Below are positions 11,091 to 22,310 of a stretch of DNA of 64,000 nt, one piece after another. Source of the stretch: Prunus persica (lineage: Eukaryota > Streptophyta > Magnoliopsida > Rosales > Rosaceae); assembly GCF_000346465.2 (NCBI RefSeq), contig NC_034014.1, forward strand, positions 1,664,854 through 1,728,853, given 5' to 3'. Both the position numbers and the translations under genes were made by a program. Within the stretch, counting starts at the first letter, position 1. Every line of letters starts with the position of its first letter. The notes under the pieces are model-generated. The model was not told where the DNA came from. It saw nothing but the letters and a program-made list of their open reading frames with translations, and searched no databases.

Positions 11091-11365
11091 TAACCCCCTC
11101 GTTGGGTTGCAGCCAATTTTGGACATTATGCTCTAACCCCCTCATTGGGCTCTAACCCCCTCATTGGGTTGCAGTCAATTTTGAACATTGTATTATGCTC
11201 TAAACCCCTCATTGGGCTCTAACCCCCTCATTGGGTTGCAGTCAATTTTGAACATTATGCTCTAACCCCCTCATTGGGTTGCAGCCAATTGCAGCCAATT
11301 TTGAACATTATGCTGTAACCCCCTCATTGGGTTGCAGCCAATTTTGAACATTCAAAATTGACTGC
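11086..11365. repeat. Tandem repeat, about 43-bp unit
   Basis: Five or more full or partial units of the type GCTCTAACCCCCTCATTGGG plus TTGCAGYCAATTTTGAACATTAT. The unit begins with GCTC, the last bases of the adjacent MITE, so the amplified unit seems to include the MITE end. Several units are cut short after ATTGGG. Confidence 0.75.
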
Positions 11366-11769
11366 GATCTTAGAGGGAAAAAGACGTTATTTTCATCATC
11401 TATACTCCATGAATGGCTATAGATCATTCAATCAAACACATGAATTTTTTATGACCACACAATTTCCAGCAATTATTGGGGCAATAATGTCTGTCAGTTT
11501 GCGTATGTTTCTGTGAGCGTCCGTATTTAATTTAATTTTTTTAAAATATTTATTAAAAAGGAATAAACATCATTATATATATTTATAAGTAATTATCTTA
11601 GATATATATATTGCTTTACTATTCCAGTAATTATAAGCATTTTATTTTATTTTTATATTTTTATATATGTTCAATTGAATAAGAGGCTTTGTTTTAATAT
11701 ATATCATTATTGTCTTAGAATGTGTTACAAAACTTACAGAAACATATCTTTAGGCTCATCCCTTCTCTA
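11366..11769. other. AT-rich intergenic DNA before pseudogene 2
   Basis: No gene seen. 11450-11520 resembles 21465-21535, another sign of duplicated flanks. Bases 11738-11770 repeat the first coding segment of pseudogene 2 (ACATATCTTTAGGCTCATCC), a short local duplication of the lectin-domain start. Confidence 0.5.
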
Positions 11770-11925
11770 CTTCATCCTTTTCTTGTTTGTCCCTTGTTCT
11801 ACCACAGCTCAAACTTACAGAAACATATCTTTATAGGCTCATCCCTCACTGCACTAAATGATGACAACTCATCATGGCAATCACCATATGGTGAATTTGC
11901 TTTCGGTTTTGGACAGATTGGAAAG

Positions 11926-12424
11926 TGTTGATGCTCAAAATGGCCCGGCCAATATTGAGTCCAACTTGGTGATGGGATGTGTGGGGTCTTCAGCAGTTTA
12001 GAAGGCTAAGGTCTTCAGTAAGGGGAGAACCTGCAGAAGACAAAATGGGATAAGCGATCGTTAAGCTTCGAACACCGGTGTGGTGCCGGCCGAAAGCTCT
12101 CCGATGCTTAAGTTAGCTACAAGTGGTAACTTTGGCATAGTAACAGTAAAGGTGAGAAAGTAGTTACCCCTTTTACTTGGGTACTGTTCCCTATTTATAG
12201 GGAGGTGAAAGTAGGAGGTTTGCACAAAGTTTCAATGTGGGACTTTGTGCAAGTCGTTGTGGTCGCGACACGTGTCCTGGAGATTAGGTTTGGCAATTGG
12301 GAGCTTCGGCAGGTGTCTGGCATCTCGGAAGTGTGTCTTTCCTTCGGCAGGGAAGAAGGCGTGGCTGCCCTTGGTGCTAGTCACTTTGATGCTGGGTCTG
12401 CTCGGTTTCACTATGGTGTAAACA
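11926..12424 (-). mobile_element. Solo LTR of a Gypsy element with perfect target duplication
   Basis: It is flanked by GAAAG at 11921-11925 and 12425-12429, which rejoin the LECRK reading frame when the insertion is removed. On the minus strand it starts TGTTTACACC and ends GAGCATCAACA, like the 474-bp LTR at 4582-5055. No internal region is present, so it formed by LTR-LTR recombination. Length is 499 bp. Confidence 0.92.
12192..12243 (-). promoter_or_regulatory. Solo-LTR promoter: USE-like box and TATA box, 33 nt apart
   Basis: On the minus strand GTCCCACATTG (12243-12233) is followed after 33 nt by TATAAATA (12199-12192), the same spacing as in the LTR at 4582-5055. Confidence 0.5.
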
Positions 12425-12934
12425 GAAAGGATGGCTTCCTACTAGCCATCTGGTTCAACAAGATAACCGAGAAAACCATTGTGTGGTCAGCCAATGGGGA
12501 TAATCTTGTCCCACAAGGATCCAAAGTTGAACTCACTGCAGATGGCCACTTTTTGCTCGATGATATTTCTACAGGAAAAGACAGATCAATAGCTTCTTCT
12601 GCTGCTGCTGGCGTTGCCTATGCAGCAATGCTAGACACTGGAAATTTTGTGCTGGCCAACCAAAATTCAACCATTCTGTGTGTAACACCCCGACCCCAAA
12701 TTTTTCCAAATTTTACCCTTATTTAATTATTTAATTATTTAAGGGTATTTTAGTCATATTTTTAACCGGAGAGAGTTTGGGACCGTGACTTATATTTTTG
12801 GATAGGTCGTACTGAGACGAGTTCATAGACACGTAGTGGGCTCGAATCGGAGTTGTAACGAGAGAGATATGGTCAAAAGAAGTCCAGTGGCACAATCGTA
12901 AATATTTCGAAATGGGATTTTTTATAAAATCAGA

Positions 12935-12974
<40 letters not shown>

Positions 12975-13719
12975 GCGACTCCTCTCTCTCTCCCGTCGGC
13001 TCTCTCTCTTCCTCTCCTCGTATCTCCGGCCACCGACCACGGCTGTGGGCGGGGCCGGTACCAAAACGACCGGGACGACGTCCCCTTCCTTCCCCGACCG
13101 TTCCCCGCCGGCGACGCGGCCTGTGCTGGCCGGAAAATGGAGAAAACCGCCGGAAAGTCGTCGAAACTTCAAAGCCGCCGATCTCCCTCCTCCGGCCACC
13201 AATTCCGTCGACCCAGGTATGGATTTTGAACCTCTCGAGCTGCTCTAGCTGATGATTGGGTAGGATTAGATCGATTCTTAGCGTAGATCACTCGATTTTC
13301 GAATTGAAAATCGGCCGAAACTTCGGCCGCCGTGATCGGCCATTTCCGGCCACTTTTTGGGGTAGGTCCAAGAACAAAAGTGGCTCCAAATAGGGTGTTA
13401 TACCTAGGGTAGGAGTTTGGAGCCGTGATTTTGAGATTTTCCGGCGAAGCGTTATCGCTTTGGGCACCCACTCGCTGCCGGCGCGTGCGGCGGCGCGTGA
13501 GCACTGTAGAAAAAGTAGCGATGTGTTCCGATGAGATCCTTAGGTTGTCACGAGTGCGTAGGATTTCGCGGATCTCAATTCGGATGTCGTTTGACTATCG
13601 AACGGATAATCGCATATTATGCGTTATCCGGGTTCGATAGGTTGGGACCGTCGGATGGTCCCAAATTTAATATATGTTAATCTAGGTATTTCTAGGATCG
13701 TGTAGGAATTCACGGATCG

Positions 13720-13913
13720 NNNNNNNNNNNNNNNNNNNNNNNNNNNNNNNNNNNNNNNNNNNNNNNNNNNNNNNNNNNNNNNNNNNNNNNNNNNNNNNNN
13801 NNNNNNNNNNNNNNNNNNNNNNNNNNNNNNNNNNNNNNNNNNNNNNNNNNNNNNNNNNNNNNNNNNNNNNNNNNNNNNNNNNNNNNNNNNNNNNNNNNNN
13901 NNNNNNNNNNNNN
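13720..13913. other. Assembly gap (194 N)
   Basis: The matching stretch of copy 2 (18892-19084) is 193 bases, so this gap appears correctly sized. Confidence 0.95.
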
Positions 13914-14170
13914 ACCAGGGTTAGAGTAGTTTGACCTTGGTTGACCGTGAGTCTCCCGGGAGTAATCTCACCTTTTCTATGGGGGGATTATCGGGTGCTA
14001 GATGATTGTGGAGGGTTACACAATATTAGAATTAATTTTATATAAAATATAATTATATGTGGTTGTACAAGGGTACAACAAAGTCTAGAATGTCAGTTTG
14101 GAGTGCTATACGCACTACTTTAGGTACCTCCTCGGATGTTGGATCCATTACAAGTACCACCAAGTGAAAG

Positions 14171-14640
14171 TTAGGTCCCGCGTGGCGTAGGTTATCCGGC
14201 GTTGGGACAGGCCCCATACGTGGCGTTGGTTGTACCGGCGTATGGGGAGCTATGTAATATTATGTTGAGGTCGCACGTGGCGTAGGTTATCCGGCGTGTC
14301 GACAGACCCCATACGTGGCGTTGGTTGTACCGGCGTATGGGGAGCTTTGTGATATAATATTGAGGTCCCGCGTGGCGTAGGTTATCCGGCGTTGGGACAG
14401 GCCCCATACGTGGCGTTGGTTGTACCGGCGTATGGGGAGTTATGTGATATGATGTGCAGGTCTCACGTGGCGTAGGTTATCCGGCGTTGAGACAGACCCC
14501 ATACGTGGCGTTAGTTGTACCGGCGTATGGGGAGATATTATGATAGTATGGCATGGTCGCACGTGGCGTAGGTTATCCGGCGTGTTGACAGGCCCCATAC
14601 GTGGCGTTGGTTGTACCGGCGTATGGGGAGATTATATGAA
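14171..14640 (+). repeat. Tandem repeat inside long LTR copy 1 (5 units, about 93 bp)
   Basis: Each unit reads GGTCNCRCGTGGCGTAGG, TTATCCGGCG, then CCCCATACG, a 20-base spacer and CGTATGGGG. The last two are inverted 9-mers, so each unit can form a hairpin. Units alternate between CCGCG, CGCACG and CTCACG subtypes. Confidence 0.85.
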
Positions 14641-17033
14641 ATACAAAGAAATGATATAAGGTATCGCCCAAGTGTGGAATTGGGTTTTAGGGAAGAACTA
14701 CGTGTGGCTTGATCCCTCAAGGAGGGTACGTAGGCAGCCTAAGGTTATTAGGTGCAGCCGCAGACTAAATATTAGTAATAATTTGTATTTGAATTGTTGG
14801 GTAGTCTGTTGAGAATTCTTAGAAGGCCGAAGGCCAATTTATGTGAACTGCATGAAATTATATTGTGCATGCTGCCAGTTGTGAATATTAAATGCGTCTT
14901 CATGCAGGTATAAATTTTGGGAAATGTCCTATTTATAGGGGAGACTCTGCCGAAATTTCGGTAGGAAGTCTCGGTTTTTAGTAAATGGGCCTGGCATCGG
15001 GGTGATGTCAGGAATTCCAAAGGGTTCGTCTCGGGTTTTCAGAAAATCCGGGGCGGGTCCTTAAACTGTGGGGCAGTTTTGATCAACCAACTGATACAAT
15101 CCTACCCTCATAGACTCTTAATAACGGAAGCAGACTCTTTGCTTGCTATACGGCAACAAATTACTCAAAAGGTAGATTCCTGTTTACACTACAATCTAGT
15201 GGAGATCTCATGCTTTACACAACAAATTTCCCACAAGATTATCCCTATTTCAGTTATTGGAAGACCGATACTAATGGTAGTGGCTTTCAAGTCATATTCA
15301 ACCACTCTGGCTCTATTTACCTTGCTGCAAGGAATGGAACCATACTTAATGTAATATCCTCCAATACATTATCAAAGCAAGATTTATACCAGAGAGCAAC
15401 TCTTGACTATGACGGAGTTTTGAGGCACTATGTCTGCCGTAAAGGCACTGGCTCAAAGGCCGGAGTTTGGTCCACATTGTCCTTCATACCTTCAAATATC
15501 TGCATGAGTATCTTGCAACCGAAAGGTGGTGGTGCATGTGGGTTCAACAGCTTATGTCAACATGACCAAGGACAACCAATGTGCAAGTGTCCATCTGGTT
15601 ATACCTTGATGGATCCACATGATGTGTTGAAAGGCTGCAAACAGAACTTTGCTCCACAAAGCTGTGATGAGGCCTCAGCAGAGACCGATCTTTTCTATCT
15701 TCAAGAGATGAACAATGTGTATTGGCAGGGATCTGAATATGACAAGTTTCAGGGCGTAACTGAGGATTGGTGTAGGCAGACTTGCCTAGCTGATTGTTAC
15801 TGCACCACTGCCGTTTTCATAAATGGGAATTGTTCGTTGAAGGGAGCCCCACTTCCCAATGGGAGGATAGACAACAGTTTTATGGGAAAAAATTTGATCA
15901 AAATAAGGAAAGGCAACTCTACTTCGAAATCAGCCGGAAGCCCAAATACAAAAAGGAAAGATGGGTCAACTTTGATTGTTGTTGGATCAGTGCTCCTCAG
16001 TAGCTTGGGGTTTCTCAACTTCCTCTTACCATTGATAACCTATTTGATTGTTTCTCACATCTATTCTAGAAAAGTTAAGGTGATTCAGCCTTGTCCAGTC
16101 GTGCAGGGCATGAATTTGAAGTGTTTCACTTATGAGGAGTTAAAAGAAGCCACAAACGAATTCAAGGAAGAACTAGGACGTGGCGCATCGGCAACAGTTT
16201 TTAAAGGAAAGTTTTCGTCTGATAATGGCAAGTGTGTTGCTGTTAAAATTTTAGATGCTAAGGTTAGAGATAACGAGTTGGAATTCAATGCTGAAGTGAG
16301 TGCAATTGGCAGAATACATCACAGGAATTTAGTCCAATTACTTGGATTTTGTAACGAGGGACATCACCTAATTCTTGTGTATGAGTTTATGAGCAATGGC
16401 TCTCTATCAAGCTTCCTCTTTAGAGAGTCAATGCCAAACTGGTATCAAAGAAGGAAAATTGCCTGGGAATTGCAAGAGGGCTTTTGTATTTGCACGAGGA
16501 GTGCAGCAGCCAAATTGTATACTGTGACATTAAGCCTCAAAACATTCTTCTCGATGACTATTTCACGGCAAGAATTTCTGACTTCGGATTAGCCAAGCTT
16601 TTGAAAATGGACCAGACTCAGGACTGCAATCAGGGGAACGAAAGGGTATGTGTCTCCTGAATGGTTCAAAAACTTGCCTATCACAGTGAAGGTGGATGTT
16701 TACAGCTTTGGCATTTTGCTATTGGAGATTATTTGCTGCAGGAAGAAATTTGAAGAAGAGGCTGAGGATGAAAATCAAATGATATTAGCTGATTGGCCAT
16801 ATGATTTCTATAAGCAAAAGAAAATGCATCTTCTGTTGCAGAATGATGGTGAGGCAATGGAAGACATCAAGGAGATGGAGAAGTATGTGATGATTGCAAT
16901 ATTGTGTATCAAGAAGGATCCATTACTAAGACCCACCATGAAGAAAGTTACATTGATGCTTGAAGGTACTGTTGAAGTCTCAGTTCCACCTGATCCATCC
17001 TCATTCATAAATTCAGGATCGTCTTCCTTGTAA

Positions 17034-17708
17034 AATTCCGTACTTTTGTATGTTTGATCATCAAGGACTCCTGTTCACACTGTCATGCTTGGAACCCTAA
17101 CTAAAAGTAGGGTAATGAGTGTATAATAATTATAAGTACCAATTGAGATGTCTCAATAAAATGAAGGATAATTTCTTCTTTGTGCTACACTCAAGTAAAA
17201 AATTTCTGTTACAAATTTTCTTCTTTGAAAAAGTTGCATATTTGAGGCGAGGCATTTTTAGTTCGCTATACAAGGTGTAGCCTTGAATCATTGAAGCGTA
17301 AGCTTTTCGAACATTAATTTATTTTAATAAAAAAAATATAAATAATACAATACAGATAAATTAGACTACTAATTCTTATTGAGCCAGAATATTCTATCAA
17401 AAATACAAGTACTAAATATCATTCAAGCATAATAATCAATCTCAAAGCATAAAATACTTATTCAACATTAAAAAAAAAACTCAATTCATGCATCCCACTC
17501 CTCATCACAAAACATAAAATGCTAAGATTTTCGGCATTTATGTGTGGACTTTAGTGTTATGTTTGGGTTTTATGGATATTTTGTTGTTTGGGAAAAAAAA
17601 ACATATATATATATATATGAATCTAGCACAAAGAGAATTGCATGAAGGAGAGAGACGCTTCAATTTATGGAGATAATTAAAATTGATGGAGATTGTCACA
17701 TTATGAAT
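17034..17708. other. 3' flank of pseudogene 2
   Basis: No gene seen. Most of it matches the 3' flank of pseudogene 1, with an unrelated filler at about 17187-17365 and an (AT)n run near 17603. Confidence 0.55.
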
Positions 17709-18163
17709 ACTGGCCTCTCAGCACGCGCTTCCGCGCTTGCGAAAGGCTTTTTTTTTATATAAAATTTAAATTTATTTTAGAATTAAAAAAATAATGAGTA
17801 GTTGTGTTCCATAAAAATAGGATCCATTATCTGATTTTAATTTTAATTTTTTTTAATATTTTTTTTATAAAATTTAAATTTATTTTAGAATTAAGAAAAT
17901 AATGAGTATGTAACACCCCGACCCCAAATTTCCCCAAATTTTACCCTTATTTAATTATTTAATTATTTAAGGGTATTTTAGTCACATTTTTAACCGGAGA
18001 GAGTTTGGGACCGTGACTTGTATTTTTGGATAGGTCGTACTGAGACGAGTTCATAGACACGTAGTGGGCTCGAATCGGAGTTGTAACGAGAGAGATATGG
18101 TCAAAAGAAACCCAGTGGCACAATCATAAATATTTCGAAATGAGATTTTTTATAAAAATCTGG

Positions 18164-18200
<37 letters not shown>

Positions 18201-18300
18201 NNNNNNNNNNNNNNNNNNNNNNNNNNNNNNNNNNNNNNNNNNNNNNNNNNNNNNNNNNNNNNNNNNNNNNNNNNNNNNNNNNNNNNNNNNNNNNNNNNNN
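18201..18300. other. Assembly gap (100 N)
   Basis: Exactly 100 N directly after a CT microsatellite. This is probably a placeholder; copies 1 and 3 hold more GC-rich sequence here. Confidence 0.95.
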
Positions 18301-19329
18301 TCGCCGGATCTGGAGATGAAGCGGCCGACGTCGTCCAAACTTCAAAGCCGCCGATCTCCCTCCTCCGGCCACCAATTCCGTCGACCCAGGTATGGATTTT
18401 GAACCTCTCGAGCTGCTCTAGCTGATGGTTGGGTAGGATTGTATCGATTCTTAGCGTAGACAACTCGATTTTCGAATTGAAAATCGGCCGAAACTTCAGC
18501 AGCCGTGATCGGCCATTTCCGGCCACTTTTTGGGGTAGGTCCAAGAACAAAAGTGGCTCCAAATAGGGTTTTATACCTAGGGTAGGAGTTTGGAGCCGAG
18601 ATGTTGAGATTTTCCGGCGAAGCGTTATCGCTTTGGGCACCACGCGCTGCCGGCGCGTGCGGCGGCGCGTGGGCACTGTAGAAAAAGTGGCACTGTGTTC
18701 TGATGAGATCCGTAGGTTGTCACGAGTGCGTAGAATTTCGCGAATCTCAATTCGGATGTCGTTTGACTATCGAACGGATATTCGCATATTGCGCGTTATC
18801 CGGGTTCGATAGGTTGGGACCGTCGGATGGTCCCAAATTTAATATATGTTAATCTAGGTAATTCTAGGATCATGTAGGAATTCACGGATCGTGAATCGGA
18901 GCCCCGGATGTTCTGAATAATAATTTTAAAGTTTATATTTTATATTAGTTGTCAGATCGTGCGATCGTGAGAAATCCGACCGTCCGATCTGAACCAAACT
19001 TGCAGGACAAGTGTCCTATACCTGGTAGAACCCATAGAGACTCGGATCGGAATTTGGAAGTCGTGGATTCTGCAAGTCCGGTTGACCAGGGTTAGAGTAG
19101 TTTGACCCTTGGTTGACCGTGAGTCTCCCAGAGTAATCTTACCTTTCTAGGGGGGATTATCGGGTGCTAAATGATTGTGGAGGGTTACACAATATTGGAA
19201 ATAATTATAATTACATATGGTTGTACAAGGGTACAACAGAGTCTAGAATGTCAGTTTGGAGTGCTATACGCACTACTTTAGGTACCTCCCCGGATTTTGG
19301 ATTCACTACAAGCACCACCAAGTGAAAGT

Positions 19330-19890
19330 TAGGTCCCGCGTGGCGTAGGTTATCCGGCGTTGGGACAGGCCCCATACGTGGCGTTGGTTGTACCGGCGTA
19401 TGGGGAGATATGAGATATGATGTTCAGGTCTCACGTGGTCTAGGTTATCCGGCTTTGAGACAGGCCCCATACATGGCGTTGGTTGTACCGGCGTATGGGG
19501 AGCTATATGATGTTGTGTTGAGGTCGCACGTGGCGTAAGTTATCCGGCGTGTCGACAGACCCCATACCTGGCGTTGGTTGTACCGGCGTATGGGGAGATT
19601 TGTGATATGATGTTGAGGTCCCGCGTGGCGTAGGTTATCCGGCGTTGGGACAGGCCCTATACGTGGCGTTGGTTGTACCAGCATATGGGGAGTTATGTGA
19701 TATGATGTGCAGGTCTCGCGTGGCGTAGGTTATCCGGCGTTGAGACAGACCCCATACGTGGCGTTGGTTGTACCGGCGTATGGGGAGATATAATGATAGT
19801 ATGGCATGGTCGCACGTGGCGTAGGTTATCCGGCGTGTTGACAGGCCCCATACGTGGCGTTGGTTGTACCGGCGTATGGGGAGAATATGT
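19330..19890 (+). repeat. Tandem repeat inside long LTR copy 2 (6 units, about 93 bp)
   Basis: Same unit as in copy 1, including the inverted CCCCATACG/CGTATGGGG arms. One extra unit relative to copy 1 and two relative to copy 3. Arm mutations occur in some units (CCCTATACG with GCATATGGGG near 19655-19690). Confidence 0.85.
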
Positions 19891-20642
19891 GAAATACAGA
19901 GAAATGAAATAAGGTATCGCCGATGTGTGGAGTTGGGTTTTAAGGAAGAACTACGTGTGGCTTGATCCCTCAAGGAGGGTACGTAGGCAGCCTAAGGTTA
20001 TTAGGTGCAGCCGCAAACTAAATATTAGTCATAATTTGTATTTGAATTGTTTGGTAGTTGGTTAAGAATTATTGGAAGGCCGAAGGCCATTTGTGTGAAT
20101 TGCATGAAATTATATTGTGCATGCTGCCAGTTGTGAATATTAAATGCGTTTTTATGCAGGTTGAAATTTTGGGAAATGTCCAATTTATAGGGGAGACTCT
20201 GCCAAAATTTCGGCAGGAAGTCTCGGTTTTTAGTAAGTGGGCCTGGCATCGGGGTGATGTCAGGAAATTTCAAAGGGTTCGTCTCGGGTTTTGAGAAAAT
20301 TCGGGGCGGGTCCTTTCAGAGTAGTTGTGTTCCATAAAAATATGATCCATTATCTGATTTTAATTTTAAAATTTTTTTTTAATATGAAAAGTGTGAATTT
20401 ACTATATTATCCTCATTTAATTAATAATTTCAATTCTTAATGTTTGCATTAACCAAGGGCATTTTTTGGTAGAATTCACAATTTTTCGTATTAAAAAAAT
20501 TAAAATTAAAAGAAAATTCAGATAATGAATCCTATTTTTATGGAACATAAATATCCATTATCTTTTTTAATTCTAAAATAAATTTAAATTTTTTTTAAAA
20601 AAAACGTCTCGCATGCGCGGAAGCGCGTGCAGAGAGGCTAGT

Positions 20643-22310
20643 ATATATAGATACATATAGGTCCATTAATGTATTTATTTAGAAGAAAAAAAGAGGGAAG
20701 TATCATTTGTTTCAGTGGGGGGCTTAAACGGCATTATGTTTGTTTTATAAAATTAAAAAAATTTAAAAAAAATAAAAACCAAAACGTGTGTTCAAGTCAC
20801 CTTATTTCCCTACTTCAAAAAAAAAAAAAAAAAAAAAAAAGTCACAAGTAACTAGATGAAAAGACGTCGTTTCATTAAAACAAACTCTTAACAAAAAATT
20901 TCAAGCCAGGTCGTCTTCTTCCTCGCGCTCGCTTGCAGACAGAGGCGCTTCTTTGCGCCTTCTATGGCTCGCCATCCCTCTCCACGCGAATCGTGCAACA
21001 AGATAAACAGCAGTACGCCTAAGGCGATTTCCCTCCGACTCGCTCCGATGCGCTCTCCGACGCGCGTTAGGCACTGAAATATCTACTGCCACTCATCCTA
21101 GTCTTATGAGGTAGAAGTGAGTTCTTGAGAACAATTGTTTCGCTATATAATCAAATAGTAAAAATACCATCTTCTTTTCTGTTCAAGTTGTCTCCAGAAA
21201 ATTTGGCTTTCTGCTTGCAAAAATGCCTGAAAGCAAAGGCTCTGAGATGACGAACGGAGATTTTGTGAACCAGAGATGAATCTTTTACTGACTTTAAAAC
21301 ATTTGATTGATTGTACGTTGAATTTTCTGGGGTTGCAGAAAAATAACCAAGGACTTGACATATATGAATTCACCAACTAACTAATGACTCTCAGCCTCTG
21401 ACTGACTGAAGATTTTAATTTCATCCTCTGGAACCATGAAAGAAAAAGATTATAACTTCCGTCACAACCACACGATTTCCAGTGATTATCAGGGAAATGT
21501 CTATGTCACTTTGCGTATGCTTTGTGCACAAGTTACAGGACCCGAGTCTAAATGAACTGGCGTAAGGTTCGGAATCATGCATTCTGCTACTTTTCAATTC
21601 AAAGGTAATGAGCTCGTCTTCACGAATGTCTAAGTAAACGTTCTTTTTCTACGATTTTTTTTTCTTTCATGCAATATGGGAGCAACGTTTATACGGCTAC
21701 GCTGATTTCAATGTGGAGTTAAAGTTTGGTGGGATTGGAAAGAAGTTAACTTTCTAGACTTTTCAAAACCCTGTTAAAGTCAACTATATTCCTTACTGAT
21801 TTTCCACTCTTGATGGTATTCGCTCTTTCTTTTCACATCTTTATACTGTATATGCATCATTTTCAAGTTCATCACATAAACATGTAGGCCATGAAAAATT
21901 CATGGCTTTGAATGAGCTTTATATATGCAGTACATGATCAAATACTGAAAATACCATCTTTTATGTAACAGAAAATTGAAAAGAAAATACCATTTTTTCG
22001 CTGCTCAACTTCCCAGACTATTTCGCATTAAGCTTGCAGAAATGCCTGAAAGCAAAGGCTTTGAGACAAGGCAAGTAAGTTCATGGAATGTTGTTAACAA
22101 GTGGGCTTGACATGAAATCTTTTCCTGTCAACGGAGATTTTGTGAAGCGAGCGTGCAGCACATTGGCCTTTGATTTATACACAAAGTTACACATTGACAA
22201 GAAAGAAAGTTTGAAGTAGCTTTCACCAGAACAGAGAAAAAGAAACCCATACAACAAAGAAAAATAAAATGAAGGACCAGTTCTGTTACCATTAATACAA
22301 CAACAAATAC
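20643..22310. other. Intergenic DNA downstream of LECRK B
   Basis: No supported gene. A poly-A run lies at about 20817-20840. Two partly similar blocks (about 21145-21300 and 21935-22150) both resemble the flank downstream of LECRK A, with shared words AATACCATCTT and AAATGCCTGAAAGCAAAGG, so the 3' flank was locally duplicated. Confidence 0.5.

Larger units (their letters stand above)
12681..15065 (+). mobile_element. Long solo LTR, copy 1 (Gypsy type)
   Basis: CTGTG is repeated on both sides (12676-12680, 15066-15070), and removing the insertion restores the LECRK lectin sequence. It starts TGTAACACCCCGACCCC and ends GGGTCCTTAAA; the other two copies end TTTCA. It holds a CT microsatellite (about 12940-12972), a block of tandem repeats (14171-14640) and, near the 3' end, a TATA box CTATTTATAGGGG at about 14929. 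That arrangement fits a long U3 with short R/U5. No pol is present. The start is common in plant Gypsy LTRs; assignment to a chromovirus (Del/Tekay-like) is inference. It contains an N gap. Confidence 0.8.
11770..17033 (+). pseudogene. LECRK pseudogene 2, split by two LTR insertions
   Basis: Coding pieces lie at 11770-11925 (end of signal peptide, start of lectin domain), 12425-12680 (lectin) and 15066-17033 (rest). The first piece lacks an ATG and has two extra bases near 11833. The second and third are separated by a 2.4-kb LTR. Further damage: a stop at 15111-15113 (CAA to TAG), a one-base loss near 16463 in the kinase, HCD changed to YCD, and a 5-base deletion near 16620. The frame from 15210 to about 16463 is open and matches the family closely. 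It is nearly identical to pseudogene 1 outside the insertions, so the pair arose by recent duplication. It converges on gene B. Confidence 0.9.
17909..20318 (+). mobile_element. Long solo LTR, copy 2
   Basis: Flanked by GAGTA (17904-17908, 20319-20323). It starts TGTAACACCCCGACCCC and ends GGGTCCTTTCA, a TG..CA element. Without it the TIR element reads AATGAGTAGTTGTGTTCC, the same words seen undisturbed near 17795. It contains a 100-N gap, so its true length (2410 bp as shown) is uncertain. Confidence 0.85.
17709..20642. mobile_element. Long-TIR element (about 0.5 kb) split by long LTR copy 2
   Basis: The left end ACTGGCCTCTCAGCACGCG and the right end (complement ACTAGCCTCTCTGCACGCG) are inverted. 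Similarity continues inward through GCTTCCGCGC, the AT-rich TTTAAATTTATTTTAGAATT and GTTCCATAAAAATAGGAT, giving TIRs of well over 100 bases. The two halves are 17709-17908 and 20319-20642, about 520 bases without the LTR. No transposase. No clear target duplication, so the superfamily is open. Confidence 0.65.

Noticed and set aside
12912..13248. Ser/Arg-rich open frames in the long LTR around the CT microsatellite (and at 60.8-61.4 kb)
   Set aside because: They arise from microsatellite and GC-rich LTR sequence present in all three LTR copies and are not conserved as frames.
18101..18676. Minus-strand open frame crossing the 100-N gap
   Set aside because: It depends on undefined bases and on LTR sequence.
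20901..21092. Arg-rich minus-strand open frame of 63 codons
   Set aside because: The composition is that of low-complexity GC-rich DNA, with no recognisable motif, and the neighbourhood is duplicated intergenic DNA.
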